64,000 nucleotides of DNA from Ligula intestinalis (lineage: Eukaryota > Platyhelminthes > Cestoda > Diphyllobothriidea > Diphyllobothriidae), in NCBI GenBank assembly GCA_036362985.1, contig JAYGXS010000007.1, forward strand, positions 6,336,823 through 6,400,822, read 5' to 3'. The translations under genes and the position numbers were made by a program. Below, piece by piece: positions 1 to 10,390 of the stretch (the stretch's first letter is position 1; every line of letters begins with the position of its first letter). The notes under the pieces were generated by a model, which was given only the letters and a program-made list of their open reading frames with translations, was not told the DNA's origin and ran no database searches.

Positions 1-1
1 C

Positions 2-763
2 AGGGCCAAACGCAGGTGTATACGCCAGCAGAAGGCAGATGCAGAACGGCCTGCAACAGACCAACCAAAGCCCTCAGTTTTATCGCGAGACAGAACTTGG
101 AGCACGCCATGTGAACAAAAAGGAAGACAACCATTCCAAGAGGAGACTTCTGAAGAAAAGGAAGTTGAATTGGACCAAAGGGCAAACGGTAACTTAGAAG
201 AAAATGTTACCAGCAAAAGGTCCATAGAATCTTTCACAGATCTAGGCTTCGAAACCCCTGCTGCTACTCTGCTTCAGTGCGATGTGACCACGGCCCAAGC
301 TCGAGCAAACCGTAAGCAACATATAGTGATACAGGGTGCACCAGAATCAACGGCTACTGATGCTGGGGATAAGGTGGAGCACGATCGAGGTCTCGTTCGG
401 CAGTACGCTAAATCACTGCTAAGGGGCACTGAATCTATAAAAATTCTCAAAACATTTAGAATAGGCAAGGATCAGCCGCCGAATGGTTCAAGCTCTCGGC
501 CACGACCATTCAAGGTAATTTGGGACACCGAAGCGCAGGCACAGCTTATGCTGGAAAGAAAATCGTCTCTGCGGACCATGCATGCTGGAGTTTTCTTTCA
601 GCCGGATTATGAACCAAAGGAACGCAGGAAAATGCGACTTTTGAAAAACGATCTAAACGACCGAAAGAACAAAGGCGAAACCGGCCTACAAATAAAAGGA
701 GGAGAAGTAGTCCACATTGAACGAAATTTTCTTTGGCCGGAAGTAGTCAGGCGGAAAACTTAA
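2..763 (+). pseudogene. LINE ORF1 protein, 5'-truncated by the window edge
   Basis: The reading frame is open from base 2 with no stop before TAA at 761-763, so the protein starts upstream of the window. The first ~60 codons are basic and polar. The segment from about base 320 to 720 (HIVIQGAPES, then an FKVIWDTEAQAQ region, then a Lys/Arg-rich tail) resembles the RNA-recognition/C-terminal region of LINE ORF1 nucleic-acid chaperones. It overlaps the ORF2 frame by about 30 bp, a compact LINE arrangement. It carries no internal stop, unlike ORF2. Its function would be binding element RNA to form the retrotransposition particle; this is inferred from position and weak motif likeness. Confidence 0.65.
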
Positions 764-3630
764 CCAAGGTCAACCGGCCGGTTCTAGAAGATACCACAAG
801 CAATAGTGGCCGCTGCCTCGAAATCTATTATACCAATTGTCAGAGTCTCTTCAATAAACTTGACGAGCTCAAAACAATAGTATCTGAGCAGAAACCGCAT
901 ATAATTGCATTAGCAGAGACTTGGCTGACCGAAGCAATAGGGATCAGCGAAGTCAGCATTGAAGGCTATCAACTGTTCCGCTGCGACAGATCTCAACGTA
1001 GGGGCGGAGGAGTGGCACTCTATGTAGCCAATGAAATTTCCTGCTGTCAGAGGGAAATCGCAGACATAGCCCTACGACGATATGAAATAATTTCATGCAA
1101 AATTAAGATAAGGCAACATCCGGCACTCAATATATGCGTTGTTTATCGGTCTCCCAGCTCCAGCGAAAGTGACGACGTAGAACTGCTAAGTTCACTGACG
1201 GTTATCTGTAAACAGGAAAATCTATTACTCCTGGGTGATTTCAACGCTCCTGGCATCGATTGGATGAGGCCTGGAGTAAAGGCCGCAGCAGCACCTTTCA
1301 ATTATCAACTACTTCAGTTTTCTTTGGACGAATATCTCATTCAACACATAGACTTCACAACCCGACTGCGAGAAGGCCAAAGATCAAACTGCCTAGATCT
1401 CGCTTTTAGTAAAGAAGAGGGGATCATAAGGGAAGTGAACTGACAACCGCCACTTGGATTAAGCGACCACGTTGCTTTTACCTGCGTGTGTTACCTATTG
1501 TCTCCAAAATTGCAAATTAAGAGGCACAGAAATATTTGGAAAGCTGATTTTGAAGAAATGAGACGTACCGCTTCCGCAGAAAACTGGTTACCCAGTACGA
1601 ACGATACAAATGCATTATGGCAGCATATCCAGGGAACTGTAGAGCGCTTAATTGAAGTCCATTGCCCAATGCAAGTAATAAGACCATGTGCCAGACCTCC
1701 ATATGTCAACCAGCCGATAAAAAGGGCCATTAAGAAGAAAAAAAGGTTGTGGAAAAAGTACGAGCATCTTCAAGATTCAACATCACTTGCCGAATATAAA
1801 GCGCAACGAAATATATGCCGTAAGGAAATACGAAATTCTAGAACTGCCTTTGAGCGTCAACTTACAACACAAGCCAAAATCTGTCCAAAGAAGTTTTATG
1901 GATACATGCGCAGTCAAAAGAAGCACCGGGACGACATTGCAACTCTAAGGGATAACCTCGGGAACGTAGTAACGGAAGGACCGCGGAAAGTAGAGTTACT
2001 GTCAGAGTTTTTCAGATCGGCGTTTACGATGGAATCCCCCGACGATAATTCGGGAGTAGAAGTGGGCGAAGGTACAGCCGTTATTGAAACTGTTACCTTT
2101 TCTGTCGCAGACGTAAGACATGTCCTCAGTCACATCAAACCAGACAAGTCTCCTGGACCGGATGGGATCCCTGGACTGATACTTAAAGAACTGTCGACCG
2201 AGCTATCAGTGCCTCTTTCAATTCTGTTCGAGTTTTCCATGAGAACAGGGGATTTGCCTTTTCAGTTGACGACGACCAATATCGTACCGTTATATAAGGG
2301 AGGTAGCAAGATATCTGCAAACAGATTTCGGCCCATAAGCTTGACTTGCCTTTCCTGCAAAATGATGGAGGTCCTTGTCAAGCAGGCCATACTAAGATTT
2401 TGCGATGAAAGTGACATCATACAAAATTTTCAACATGGCTTTCGGCGAGGGCGCTCCTGCCTTTCAAATTTACTGAGTTCAATTGCGGCCTGGACAAGTG
2501 CTTTAGAAGAGGGCTTCGAAGTGGACGTAGTGTACATCGATTTCCGTAAAGCCTTTGATAGCGTGCCCCATCAACGCCTTTTACAGAAACTGAGCGTTCT
2601 TGGCATCAAGGGAAAAATTTTGGACTGGATCAGGTCATTTTTAGTCGGTCGAAAACAGCGCGTTTGCATCGGGGAGGATAAATCACACTGGGTTGACGTA
2701 GTTAGTGGGGTTCCTCAAGGCTCCGTTCTCGGTCCTCTACTCTTCATTCTCTATGTAAATGACAGCCTTCAAGAACTGGACTGCGGTATAATCATGTTCG
2801 CCGATGACGTTAAACTCTGGTAGGTCATTAAGCGCCCAAGCGACCGAGATGCTCTGCAAAATAATCTTTGCAAACTGCAGACGTGTTCTGAGAGATGGCT
2901 GCTGGATTTCAATGTGCAAAAGTGTGCCGTCCTCCACCTGCGTCCAACAAACTACCCTATCCCCCAGAGCAGCAGGATATATCACCTGAAAAACATCCAA
3001 CTTCCCGCAGCATCTACGCAAAAAGACCTAGGCATTTGGATACAGAGTAATCTGAAGCCCTCATTACAGTCTGTCAAAGGAGCAAATAAAGCCACGGGAG
3101 TGCTGCACGCTATCAAAAGGGCGTTTCTAGCCTTCGATGAAGATCTCTTTGGCAGAGTGTACGGCACATTTGTTCGACCACACCTAGAGTATGGCATACA
3201 GGCGTGGCGGCCATGGCTAGCAAAGTACACAGCATGTCTGGAGAAAGTGCAGCGTCGGGCAACAAAGCTAGTAAGAGGTCTAAAAAACCACACTTACATA
3301 GATAGACTGGCATGCCTAAATTTATTCCCTCTGCATTACAGGCAACAAAGAGGGGATCTTATCCTAGTTTACAAGATAATAAACGGTCTTGAGAAAGGAT
3401 TACGCTTTGAAGACATGTTTCAGTGGCACCTCTCGCCTCATCTCCGTGGGCACACAATGAAGCTGCGCACGAAAATGTCCAAGCTAAACCTCCGCTCTTA
3501 ATTCTTCACGCAACGTGTCATACAACAGTGGAACAACCTTCCACAGTCAGTCGTGGAGGCAACTTCCCTTCAAATGTACAAACAACGCTTGGATAATTAC
3601 ATGCGTCCCCTCTCCTCTCTCCAAGTCTGA
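733..3630 (+). pseudogene. LINE ORF2: AP-endonuclease plus reverse transcriptase, three nonsense codons
   Basis: One continuous frame interrupted by TGA at 1441-1443, TAG at 2821-2823 and TAA at 3499-3501; the end is TGA at 3628-3630. The N-terminal endonuclease shows NCQSLFNKLDEL, IIALAETWL, VVYRSPSS, LLGDFNAP and, just after the first stop, LGLSDHVAFT: the conserved metal- and phosphate-binding blocks of APE-type nucleases. The RT shows KSPGPDGIP, the NxFRPISL block, DFRKAFDSVPH, SGVPQGSVLGPLLF and the catalytic FADD box directly before the second stop. The C-terminal part has the usual LINE end (WNNLPQSVV). The enzyme would nick target DNA and copy element RNA by target-primed reverse transcription. 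This copy cannot make full-length protein. Confidence 0.93.
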
Positions 3631-3780
3631 ACTCTAAAAACCAGACATATATTGTAAAAAACAATGCTACTCACTGTTTGCCAATACTATGTTAGTAGTG
3701 GTAAATTTACACGTGCTACATAGGGTTTTCAAAGGCATTGCCTATTATCCTCACCAAATAAACTGAAAAAAACTGAAACC

Positions 3781-4577
3781 GTAACCTCGCATTATACCAG
3801 TTCTGGTATCTTGGTCATCCAAGTCCCATGTTTTCAGCAGTAATGGTATCGATGCTAAAAGACAGTTTCTGCTAATTTTTATGATTTAGTCCTCTAGGAT
3901 TTAGCGGTTGTCCAGTTGGGTGTTTATTTGCTCCTGACGTCCCGTACGTGTTAGGACGGCCGAGTCATAACCCAGACCGTCCTGAGGACACAAGAACAAA
4001 GGACTCAAAAAAGCTACCGGTACATGCAGAGCGGGCAAAAAGAGCGACCCGAGGACGCAAGAACAGCCGCTGGCCAGGTTCTGAGGTCACACATGACAAG
4101 GGCCATGAAAGGACACATGCACGTGTGCGCGTCACTGAGGGCGCAAGTTGTCATCCTACGAACACCCCATGATGGCTGCATGCAGAGGGGCCAATAGGGA
4201 ACAAAGGCCGTTGGTCCTAAATACGACACCACACATAGAAGGCGCACTCTCTTGCCGAGACGTGCTACCGACGGCCTGGCATTCTGTTGAGACGAGACCG
4301 AAGACAGAAGACACGTTGCTGATGGACACACAGAAGACAACGCTGATGTACAACTATAACTAGTGCCTGTAAAGTACTATCTGCTATCCCGTTCGGCCTT
4401 CTCTTTCTAACGGATGACTGGGGGACATGACCAGTGTTGACACAGGGACACACAAGGTTATGACAATGTGCTTCCAACCAGGTCATTTTAACAGTATTCT
4501 GCATGACTAGGAGCCCACTTCTTAAGCACTTGTCATGTAACTTTGAAGTCTTCACAGATAGTATTTACGGCAAAGGC
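3781..4577. other. Intergenic, no recognised gene
   Basis: About 800 bp without a supportable gene. Short open frames occur on both strands but show no family motif and overlap each other as shadows. It lies between the LINE end and a hammerhead-type repeat and could be unrecognised repeat DNA. Confidence 0.4.
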
Positions 4578-4850
4578 GATTGAGATTCGAATGGCCATTT
4601 CTGGCTAATTGGCCGTCGTCAGTCAGTCATACGCGATCCCAAGAGGTGCACCACCCGAGACTCGCACTCGCGACCTTTTTGATCAGAGTCTGACGCTCTG
4701 ATAATTGATCCCCGAGCTCGTTGTCTTGCCGGTGTAGATCAGGAGATATGTACACTCGTCGATGGACGTTCACTGAGCGCTAACGGAGCACACTTATCCC
4801 CGTCTCTCTTGGATCTTATTCTCGGGCTTTGACAGTAACCGTAGCGATTA
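4578..4850 (-). repeat. tRNA-derived repeat with hammerhead-like core (copy 1)
   Basis: Read on the minus strand: a leader with GACGAGTG and an ATATCTCCTGAT-type stretch, then a tRNA-like head (an A-box-like CAGAGCGTCAGACTCTGAT stretch and a B-box-like GCGAGTGCGAGTCTC), GGTGGTGCAC, and a ribozyme-like core. In the core, CTGACGA (4616-4622, complement) and GAAA (4598-4601, complement) are intact. They enclose a GGC..GCC hairpin and are followed by the self-complementary ATGGCCAT and a T. Stem I is partly lost in this copy. It is probably pol III transcribed. Family assignment rests on about ten similar copies in this window. Confidence 0.75.
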
Positions 4851-4879
4851 GGAGTCTAGACGTACAATATTACTGGCAA

Positions 4880-5090
4880 AGACAAATTGGAGCCTCTGAT
4901 AGTGCACCATTTGAGGTTGGGTATGACTGGCTGACGGCGGCTAATAAGCCAGAACTGACCACTCCAGGCTCTCACATGGTTGCTGGCAATACTATCTTCA
5001 TACTCACTCCACCGGTAGAGACGGTGAGCAGAGGCGGAGACGTCTTTTCGTATAATGCTTCCACACTATATGTTGACCCCTATCGTACGT
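4880..5090 (+). repeat. Hammerhead-type tRNA-derived repeat, decayed copy (copy 2)
   Basis: Body of the same repeat family on the plus strand, starting at a remnant of the tRNA-like head (GTGCACCATTTG) and the GGGTATGACTGG stem. The core is degraded: CTGACGG at 4930-4936 in place of CTGANGA, and GAAC in place of GAAA. The flanking stem partner CCAGGC is nearly intact. It sits in inverted orientation to copy 1, about 100 bp away. Confidence 0.7.
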
Positions 5091-6170
5091 CCTACGGGGT
5101 GAGCACATGACGGGGGCTTGCGAATGAAGTAGTGCACTGTGAGGTGGGCTAACGAAGCATTTTCAACAACTGCCATCTGTTTGGCAATGGTCTGCAAGAG
5201 TCTCATAAATAACCCTACGTTTCTGTGGGTACTGGCTGACGTGGCATGTCGAGTATATGGACAACAGGAGTTGTGTACGCGCATGGATCAGCGTGTTTGT
5301 TAAGAGCGATTGTATCGCAGTCCAGGTGTTGGTGACCGCCCACCACCGACTGCAACAATTATTCCCTTGCCGACATGAGTATTGCCTTCAAGGTCATATG
5401 CTTACGGGGGTTATGCCCACGTGATGACTGTCCACACGCGCTAACTCAAAGCTGTGGAAAGGAAACAGATGCACCCAAGCCTACACGCCTGCCAACTGGT
5501 CGTGTGACCTTATCCCAAGCGACCAATGATGCCACAAGCGAGCGCGCATGGCAATCCCTTAAAAGCCACTGTCACCTCTCAGACAGTGAGGTGCAACATG
5601 GACTGTGAGGACACCGTGCCGGGCCAAGCCTCAAGACGGGACATTCAACGCGCTGGAGATCAACCAGTGTCAATCACCACTCGAGACAACAACTCCGGGT
5701 TTTGTAACCGACAATCCCTACTCCAGGTGGGTTCCAAAGTTACGCCCTTCTTATTGTGTTCTTCCTTGAAGATTCCAACAGGCGTAACTAGATGGTGGCA
5801 CACAAAGAAGTCACTGTTATAACAAAGAAGACCCAATGTGGAATCGGGCGGAGGTGGCTGGCGTGGCCAAGGTCGCCCCTACGCATGCCGCCACGCCCCC
5901 TCCATGTTCGGCATTTGCTATTGGCGTGCAACTCGAATAACGCCTCTGTATCTTGATGTGCTCGCCCTTTCCCCCCGTTGGTCCAGCTCATCAATCGCAC
6001 GGTTCTTTCGGGGAACAGAAGCACACACACGCAAGCAGCTTCATGGCGTAGGTTAAATCCCACCAGCGGTCCTCGTGTTTTAGCGGCCAATCTAAACGAT
6101 TATCGGGCTGTGGCCGCAGTGCACAACACAACTTTGTGTAGCTGCAGAACTGGGTGCCAGTTATGCGCTA
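5091..6170. other. Intergenic, no recognised gene
   Basis: No family-level protein similarity is visible in any frame. Overlapping short frames on both strands cover the same bases and look like chance frames in GC-rich DNA. Confidence 0.35.
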
Positions 6171-6800
6171 GGACAGACGTCAGTTGCCGCGGCCCGGAAA
6201 GTCATTCGCAAACTGTGTGCCACCCCCCCCCCTCGATACTCACGACTTAAAATGTATTAATTCAAACATGGCTACTCTACGTTTTTCAGTAGGCGTAGTT
6301 TTGTCTACTAAGAGCAATCCGACGTAGATACCACCTTTTGCACTGGAAAAAATGTCGGTCAGCAGGATGTTATGTAAAATGTGATGTACAATGCACCGAA
6401 TGTACCTAAAAAGCCATAAACTTCAATTGGCCGCGTGCAGATGCACTTGTACTGACTTATAATCGCACACGTACATTGAATGCGTATCGCCCTTGAGTGC
6501 AAAAGACAGGTGAAGACTGCTGGCACACTTATCCTTGTCGAAGATTAACTTACATTACTGCCCTCATAACATGCTTTTTCGTTCTCGCGCGGAATATCTA
6601 TCTCGAAAAAAAAATGCAAGATATGACTTCCGTCGGTAGACTGTATCACTGGAGGAAGTTTCTGATGCGTTGACCCAAATGACACAAAACATAAAATTCT
6701 CGGTAAATTTAACCCAAAATCCTCTCGAAAATGGCGATGCATCTTTTCTAACCTTCACTTACCTAAATCAGCTAAAACAGGGTGTGGACGAGCGGGTTAG
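6171..6800 (+). repeat. Dispersed repeat, direct copy of 20521-21225
   Basis: Begins with TTGCCGCGGCCCGGAAAGTC, followed by a poly-C tract (about 6222-6234), ACTCTACGTTTTTC, and later CATTACTGCCCT..CATA and GTTCTCGC. The same blocks appear in the same order at 20521-21225; part of them (20640-20870) also recurs inverted at 12755-12983. Divergence is moderate. No coding capacity is recognised. It could be an unclassified non-autonomous element or part of a segmental duplication. Confidence 0.6.
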
Positions 6801-7017
6801 CTTTTGAAACCTGACTTTTATTAATTTTACAACGTCAGATTTCCACACCTCTGATTTCCTGCTCTGAAACGCAGAAATAATACCTGCACGCGAACATTTT
6901 CTTTAAATATATCGATATTTTCTTGTCCTTTGCGACTACTTCAAAATTAATGAAGATAAGGCCCATCATCAAGAGTCAACTTTAACTTTTGAACATACAT
7001 TAACATCTAGTAAGGTG
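6801..7017. other. AT-rich intergenic
   Basis: Nothing recognised. Confidence 0.3.
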
Positions 7018-7823
7018 CTATATAAGTAAGTATGCACAGCAGGATATTTTTTGTTGGTCGGAAAGGGCGATTTGTATCCTAGCCTGCTTGGATTAACTCG
7101 CCGCCTTGCTTCAACTACTGATCACCTATGCCAGCTGGCAACAGTAGTTTATGTAGAACACCTCATTGATCCCTAGTTCCAGCACTTTGCCCTAGAGAAA
7201 TGATGCTTATAGGGTTTTATCGGTGGGGAATTAGGATACGCAGTGAATATACTTTCATAGCAGCTGTATACACTTTTATTTTTGTTTGAAGTTATAAATG
7301 TTTTTTTATTTATATCCGTAGATTTTCCTAATCTGTTTTATTGTTTAAGGTATTGCGGAAAAGCCCGATTATCAAATTACAGGTTTCTTGGAATTTCTAA
7401 AAAATGGAAATGGTGGTTACGATGTCGTCTACTTCAGCTTACCTGAGGTCCAACTTACTGTTCTGCAGTTAGATTAGTATATTTCGGATCGCGAAGGGTC
7501 ACGCACACCTTCAATTTTACAGCCAGCAGCTGCGGGAACCAAATTCAACTACATGTTTTTCACTTCAAATTTATTTCTAGAAATGTCGTTCCCAGTCTAT
7601 CCTATTTCCCCACGCTCAAAAGCCCTATTAACACCGTTTACGTAGGACAAAATGCTGGGACTAGGGGTATATGAGTTGCACTTCAGAAACCAATTTTGCC
7701 TGACATCTTCCCGCATAACTAAAATGTTGCTAATTGCTAACGTTAATTTCCCCGTTCAGCTATGTTTTTCATATCCTGAAGAATGGGGAGTTCACATCTC
7801 ACGGGGACTACATTAAACTATAA
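7018..7823 (+). pseudogene. FABP gene relic (intron plus exon 2; exon 1 not found)
   Basis: The segment 7018-7130 (GCACAGCAGGATA.., TTTGTATCCTAGCCTGCTT) matches the intron of FABP4 and of the relic near 33.4 kb. At 7773-7823 lies a degenerate last exon, 16 codons plus TAA, reading I-L-K-N-G-E-F-T-S-H-G-D-Y-I-K-L; compare I-M-K-V-E-E-L-T-C-Q-R-D-Y-I-K-I of FABP4. The acceptor, AG in every intact copy, is AT here (..TTTCAT before ATC), and the Arg of the Arg-x-Tyr ligand motif is Gly. No exon 1 is recognisable upstream. Within the relic, 7500-7680 resembles 52840-53020, so a repeat has probably inserted. A decayed duplicate of the FABP4 type. Confidence 0.75.
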
Positions 7824-7879
7824 GCTGCATGCACCTGTGTTTCCATGTACTTTTAATGGTCGAATGCCAGCTTTTACCT

Positions 7880-8095
7880 TAAATATATGCAATCTGAATG
7901 CACTTCCCGTGTTTTTAGCAACCAATTTTATTGAGAAGTAAACGGCAGACGATCAGCATGTTTTGCGGAATAGTCACTCGGGGAAGACTCAAATCAACTT
8001 AATTTCAATTAACACCGGTTTCGCCAGCGAGCAAGACAGAGAGTGTGCCTGAGGCTAGAATACAGAGCAAATGCCCTGTCTGTCGGCATGATTAA
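7880..8095 (+). repeat. FABP 3'-flank module (relic copy)
   Basis: Contains GAGAAGTAAACGGCAGAC, GCGGAATAGTCACTCGGGGAA, CACCGGTTTCGCCAGCGAG and a GAGA-rich tract. The same ordered blocks lie 50-250 bp 3' of the last exon of FABP1-4 and of the second relic (10245-10390, 15985-16135, 23480-23600, 30905-31065, 34075-34235). Here it trails the first FABP relic, which supports that relic's identity. The role is unknown: part of the duplicated unit, a 3' regulatory region or an old repeat. Confidence 0.65.
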
Positions 8096-9020
8096 GTATC
8101 CTGGTTTGCGTACAAGTGGGGTTTTGTTGCGGGCCCAGTGGGCACTATACCGCAGGGGCAGATGGTCATTGTTGACGCAACGAATCAGCGCACACTCAAG
8201 GCAGTTATCGATTTTTTTGTACGTTTAAAGTTTACGGTAAAACCCTGTGCACACACACAAACTATTTTTTTGCTACTGTTTTGTGAGTTTGTCTCTGATG
8301 ATTTCGAAACCTCAAGCGAATAAACCTATTGTCCTAGCAATCGAATCTTGTTCTACTTCTCAATTACAAATTCGCTTAAGCACATAAAGTGGTGTTTAAG
8401 ACTCTGCATGCATTGCGATCACACAGACCGACGCCTTGGAATTCGTCCTGCTGTGTTCGCCAATGAGGGATAGTGGAGTTATAGTGTACATTAAGAAGGC
8501 CAAAAAGCAGATCACAGTTCTGATCACCGCTTCCAACCTTCCAGACAGATATGCAAAGCCGTCTAACAGTGGTCGGTTATTCGCTGTACAACATCTGCAT
8601 AATTAAGACTATGGTCTCCTAAATTCTCTCCAGAGCATATAAAATAGCCTTAGCACCCCAAGGTTTGCATTCTCTTGCGTGCTAGTCTTCGTTCAGTAAT
8701 TTCTTCCCTGTAATAACAAGTTTTCCTTGACATATCAAACGGTCAGGCATATAGTCCGGAGTTCCCATGAGGTATTCACTTTTTAGTAGTATCGGGGTGT
8801 CTGTTACACCTGAGAGTTCACGATGTTAAGATGGCAGAGATGCCTATGAAATTTTAGATGGACTGGCTTTAAGGAATATTTCGGGAGGCCAAGATTTTGA
8901 TTCCGTTCGGTTGTATATTTCCTGATCCAGTGGGTTTCTCCCGTTTTTTCATGGTTGCTTCGATAATGGGAAATTCAATTGATGCAAAGCATCACGGATA
9001 GTTTACACTAACAGTAAATA
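8096..9020. other. Intergenic, no recognised gene
   Basis: AT-rich single-copy-looking DNA. No coding motif, RNA gene or repeat boundary recognised. Confidence 0.3.
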
Positions 9021-9406
9021 ATCAAAGATCGGCTACTTGGTTCTAAATTAGTATTATCGAAGTTTAGATCGTCACTTCACCGATTAAACTCAAACACCTC
9101 CCTCCTCCATCAATAGGTTTTGCTTATCTGGCTCTGATCATTTGCATTTGGGGAAATGATCCTGTTGACGTGGTGGCTTTTTTAACCATCAACACCCCTA
9201 CATAGCTTCTCGACTCGCGTGTGGATCACCCCTCGCTACCTCAAGTGCGATCGAACTAGGCTGATATTTACGCTCGTTTTGCGAAACCGCGCCACGAGTT
9301 GGCAATTGTCACAGCGTGCTGACTCGCCAAAACTGAGGTCACTACCTATTCCATCTCGTCATCCTACCTCCCCCCATCACCTATGCGGAGGGACCTGTCA
9401 GATCAG

Positions 9407-9436
9407 CCAATCCGCGAGTAATATCAACCACATAAA
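9407..9436 (+). promoter_or_regulatory. FABP1 core promoter: CCAAT box and TATA-like box
   Basis: CCAAT at 9407-9411 inside AGCCAATCCGCGAGTA, then CATAAA at 9431-9436, about 78 bp before the ATG. The same AGCCAATCCGCGA block and a TATA-like box at a similar spacing lie before FABP2, FABP3 and FABP4 (there TATATAAA). Conservation among diverged copies supports function. Confidence 0.65.
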
Positions 9437-9513
9437 TTGCGTGCAAATCAGGACTGCAGCTACTCAGTGGACCTCCTCGTATTCGCTTTCACCTCCTTGT
9501 CCTCTTGCCGATC

Positions 9514-10166
9514 ATGGAAGCATTTCTCGGATCCTGGAAGCTCGACCACAGCGATGGCTTCGACGAAATAATGGGCCGTCTAGGCGTCAATTTCGTCACC
9601 CGTAAGGCCGGCAACACCATGAAACCCACGATGACAATCACGAAAGAGGGTGATCATTACAAGATGGTGTCCTCCAGCACCTTCAAAACTACGGGCTTCG
9701 AGTTCAAGCTGGGAGAGCCCTTCACTGAGACCACACCAGACGGTCGGAAGGTGACCTCGACGATAACTATGGTTGGCAATACGATGAAACAAATCCAAGT
9801 GGGTGATAAGACCACAGAAATCGAGCGCAGGGTCGACGGTGACCATATAAGGACGGTAAGTGAAACTAATCATGCTCGGCTGCCCCAATACGTTTTGATT
9901 TCCTTGTCGTTCAAAATGTTATACTTTTAATTTAGTACTAGATTATTAGGTGTGCAAGTAAGGTAAACAAAGCTCTTATATGTCCATAGCCCTGCACCTA
10001 ACATCCATTAAAGATTGTCCGTAAATTCAGACCCCAAATGTGTTGTGTAATGATACAACTATGCCTGCCCCTCATTACTAAAACAACATTCATCTGTCTC
10101 CCTTCTCTTTTGTAGATCGTGAAGGTGGAGGAGCTGACGTGCCACAGGGACTTCAAGAAAGTTTAA
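9514..10166 (+). CDS. Fatty-acid-binding protein FABP1 (two exons)
   Basis: Cytosolic intracellular lipid-binding protein: a 10-strand beta-barrel that binds long-chain fatty acids and shuttles them between membranes and enzymes. Exon 1 is 9514-9855 (114 codons), intron 9856-10115 (GTAAGT..TTTTGTAG, phase 0), exon 2 10116-10166 (16 codons plus TAA); 130 residues, close to the usual 130-135. The start is the ATG giving MEAFLGSWKL, the family N-terminus; the frame extends upstream but has no ATG there. Visible family features: FLGSWKL, GFDEIMGRLGV, STFKTT, FKLGEPF, TPDGR and the C-terminal C-H-R-D-F. The Arg at 125 of the Arg-x-Tyr carboxylate motif is kept, but Tyr is Phe. The single intron sits at the site known for Echinococcus FABP genes (third intron of vertebrate genes). 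ATTAAA at 10224 is the likely poly(A) signal. Protein identical to FABP3. Confidence 0.95.
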
Positions 10167-10223
10167 TCTGCCTCCTTTTGGGTTCCTATGTATATCATTT
10201 TATGCCGAAATGCCAACTACCAC

Positions 10224-10229
10224 ATTAAA
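10224..10229 (+). terminator. Poly(A) signal of FABP1
   Basis: ATTAAA, 58 bp after the stop codon; the same hexamer is conserved at the same place in FABP2 (16152-16157) and FABP3 (23629-23634), and near FABP4 (31084-31089). Confidence 0.6.
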
Positions 10230-10244
10230 TCTATGCGCTTTTAT

Positions 10245-10390
10245 TGCATTTGATGTGTTTTATTAACCCATTCGTAAACGAGAAGTGCCCAGAATATTTT
10301 TCGGAATAGCCGCTCAGGGAATTCTTACATGCAATAAATGTCGTTCGACGCCGGTTTCGAGCCAGGGAGAGAGAGAGATGGGAGAAAATG
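10245..10390 (+). repeat. FABP 3'-flank module (FABP1 copy)
   Basis: Ordered blocks AACCCATTCGTAAACGAGAA, GGAATAGCCGCTCAGGGAAT, CGACGCCGGTTTCGAGCC and a GAGA tract, shared with five other places, each 3' of a FABP gene or relic. Confidence 0.7.

Larger units (their letters stand above)
1..3780 (+). mobile_element. CR1/jockey-like non-LTR retrotransposon (LINE), decayed
   Basis: A nearly complete LINE entering from the left window edge. It has an ORF1, an overlapping ORF2 with AP-endonuclease and reverse transcriptase, then about 150 bp of 3' UTR with an AATAAA near 3757. It ends in a short repeated ACTGAAA motif near 3764-3780, as CR1-type elements often do in place of a long poly(A). No LTRs are present. 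ORF2 is broken by three in-frame stops and no frameshift was needed, so this copy is dead but fairly young. Clade assignment (CR1/jockey versus a relative) is inferred from RT motifs only. The 5' end lies outside the window. Confidence 0.9.
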
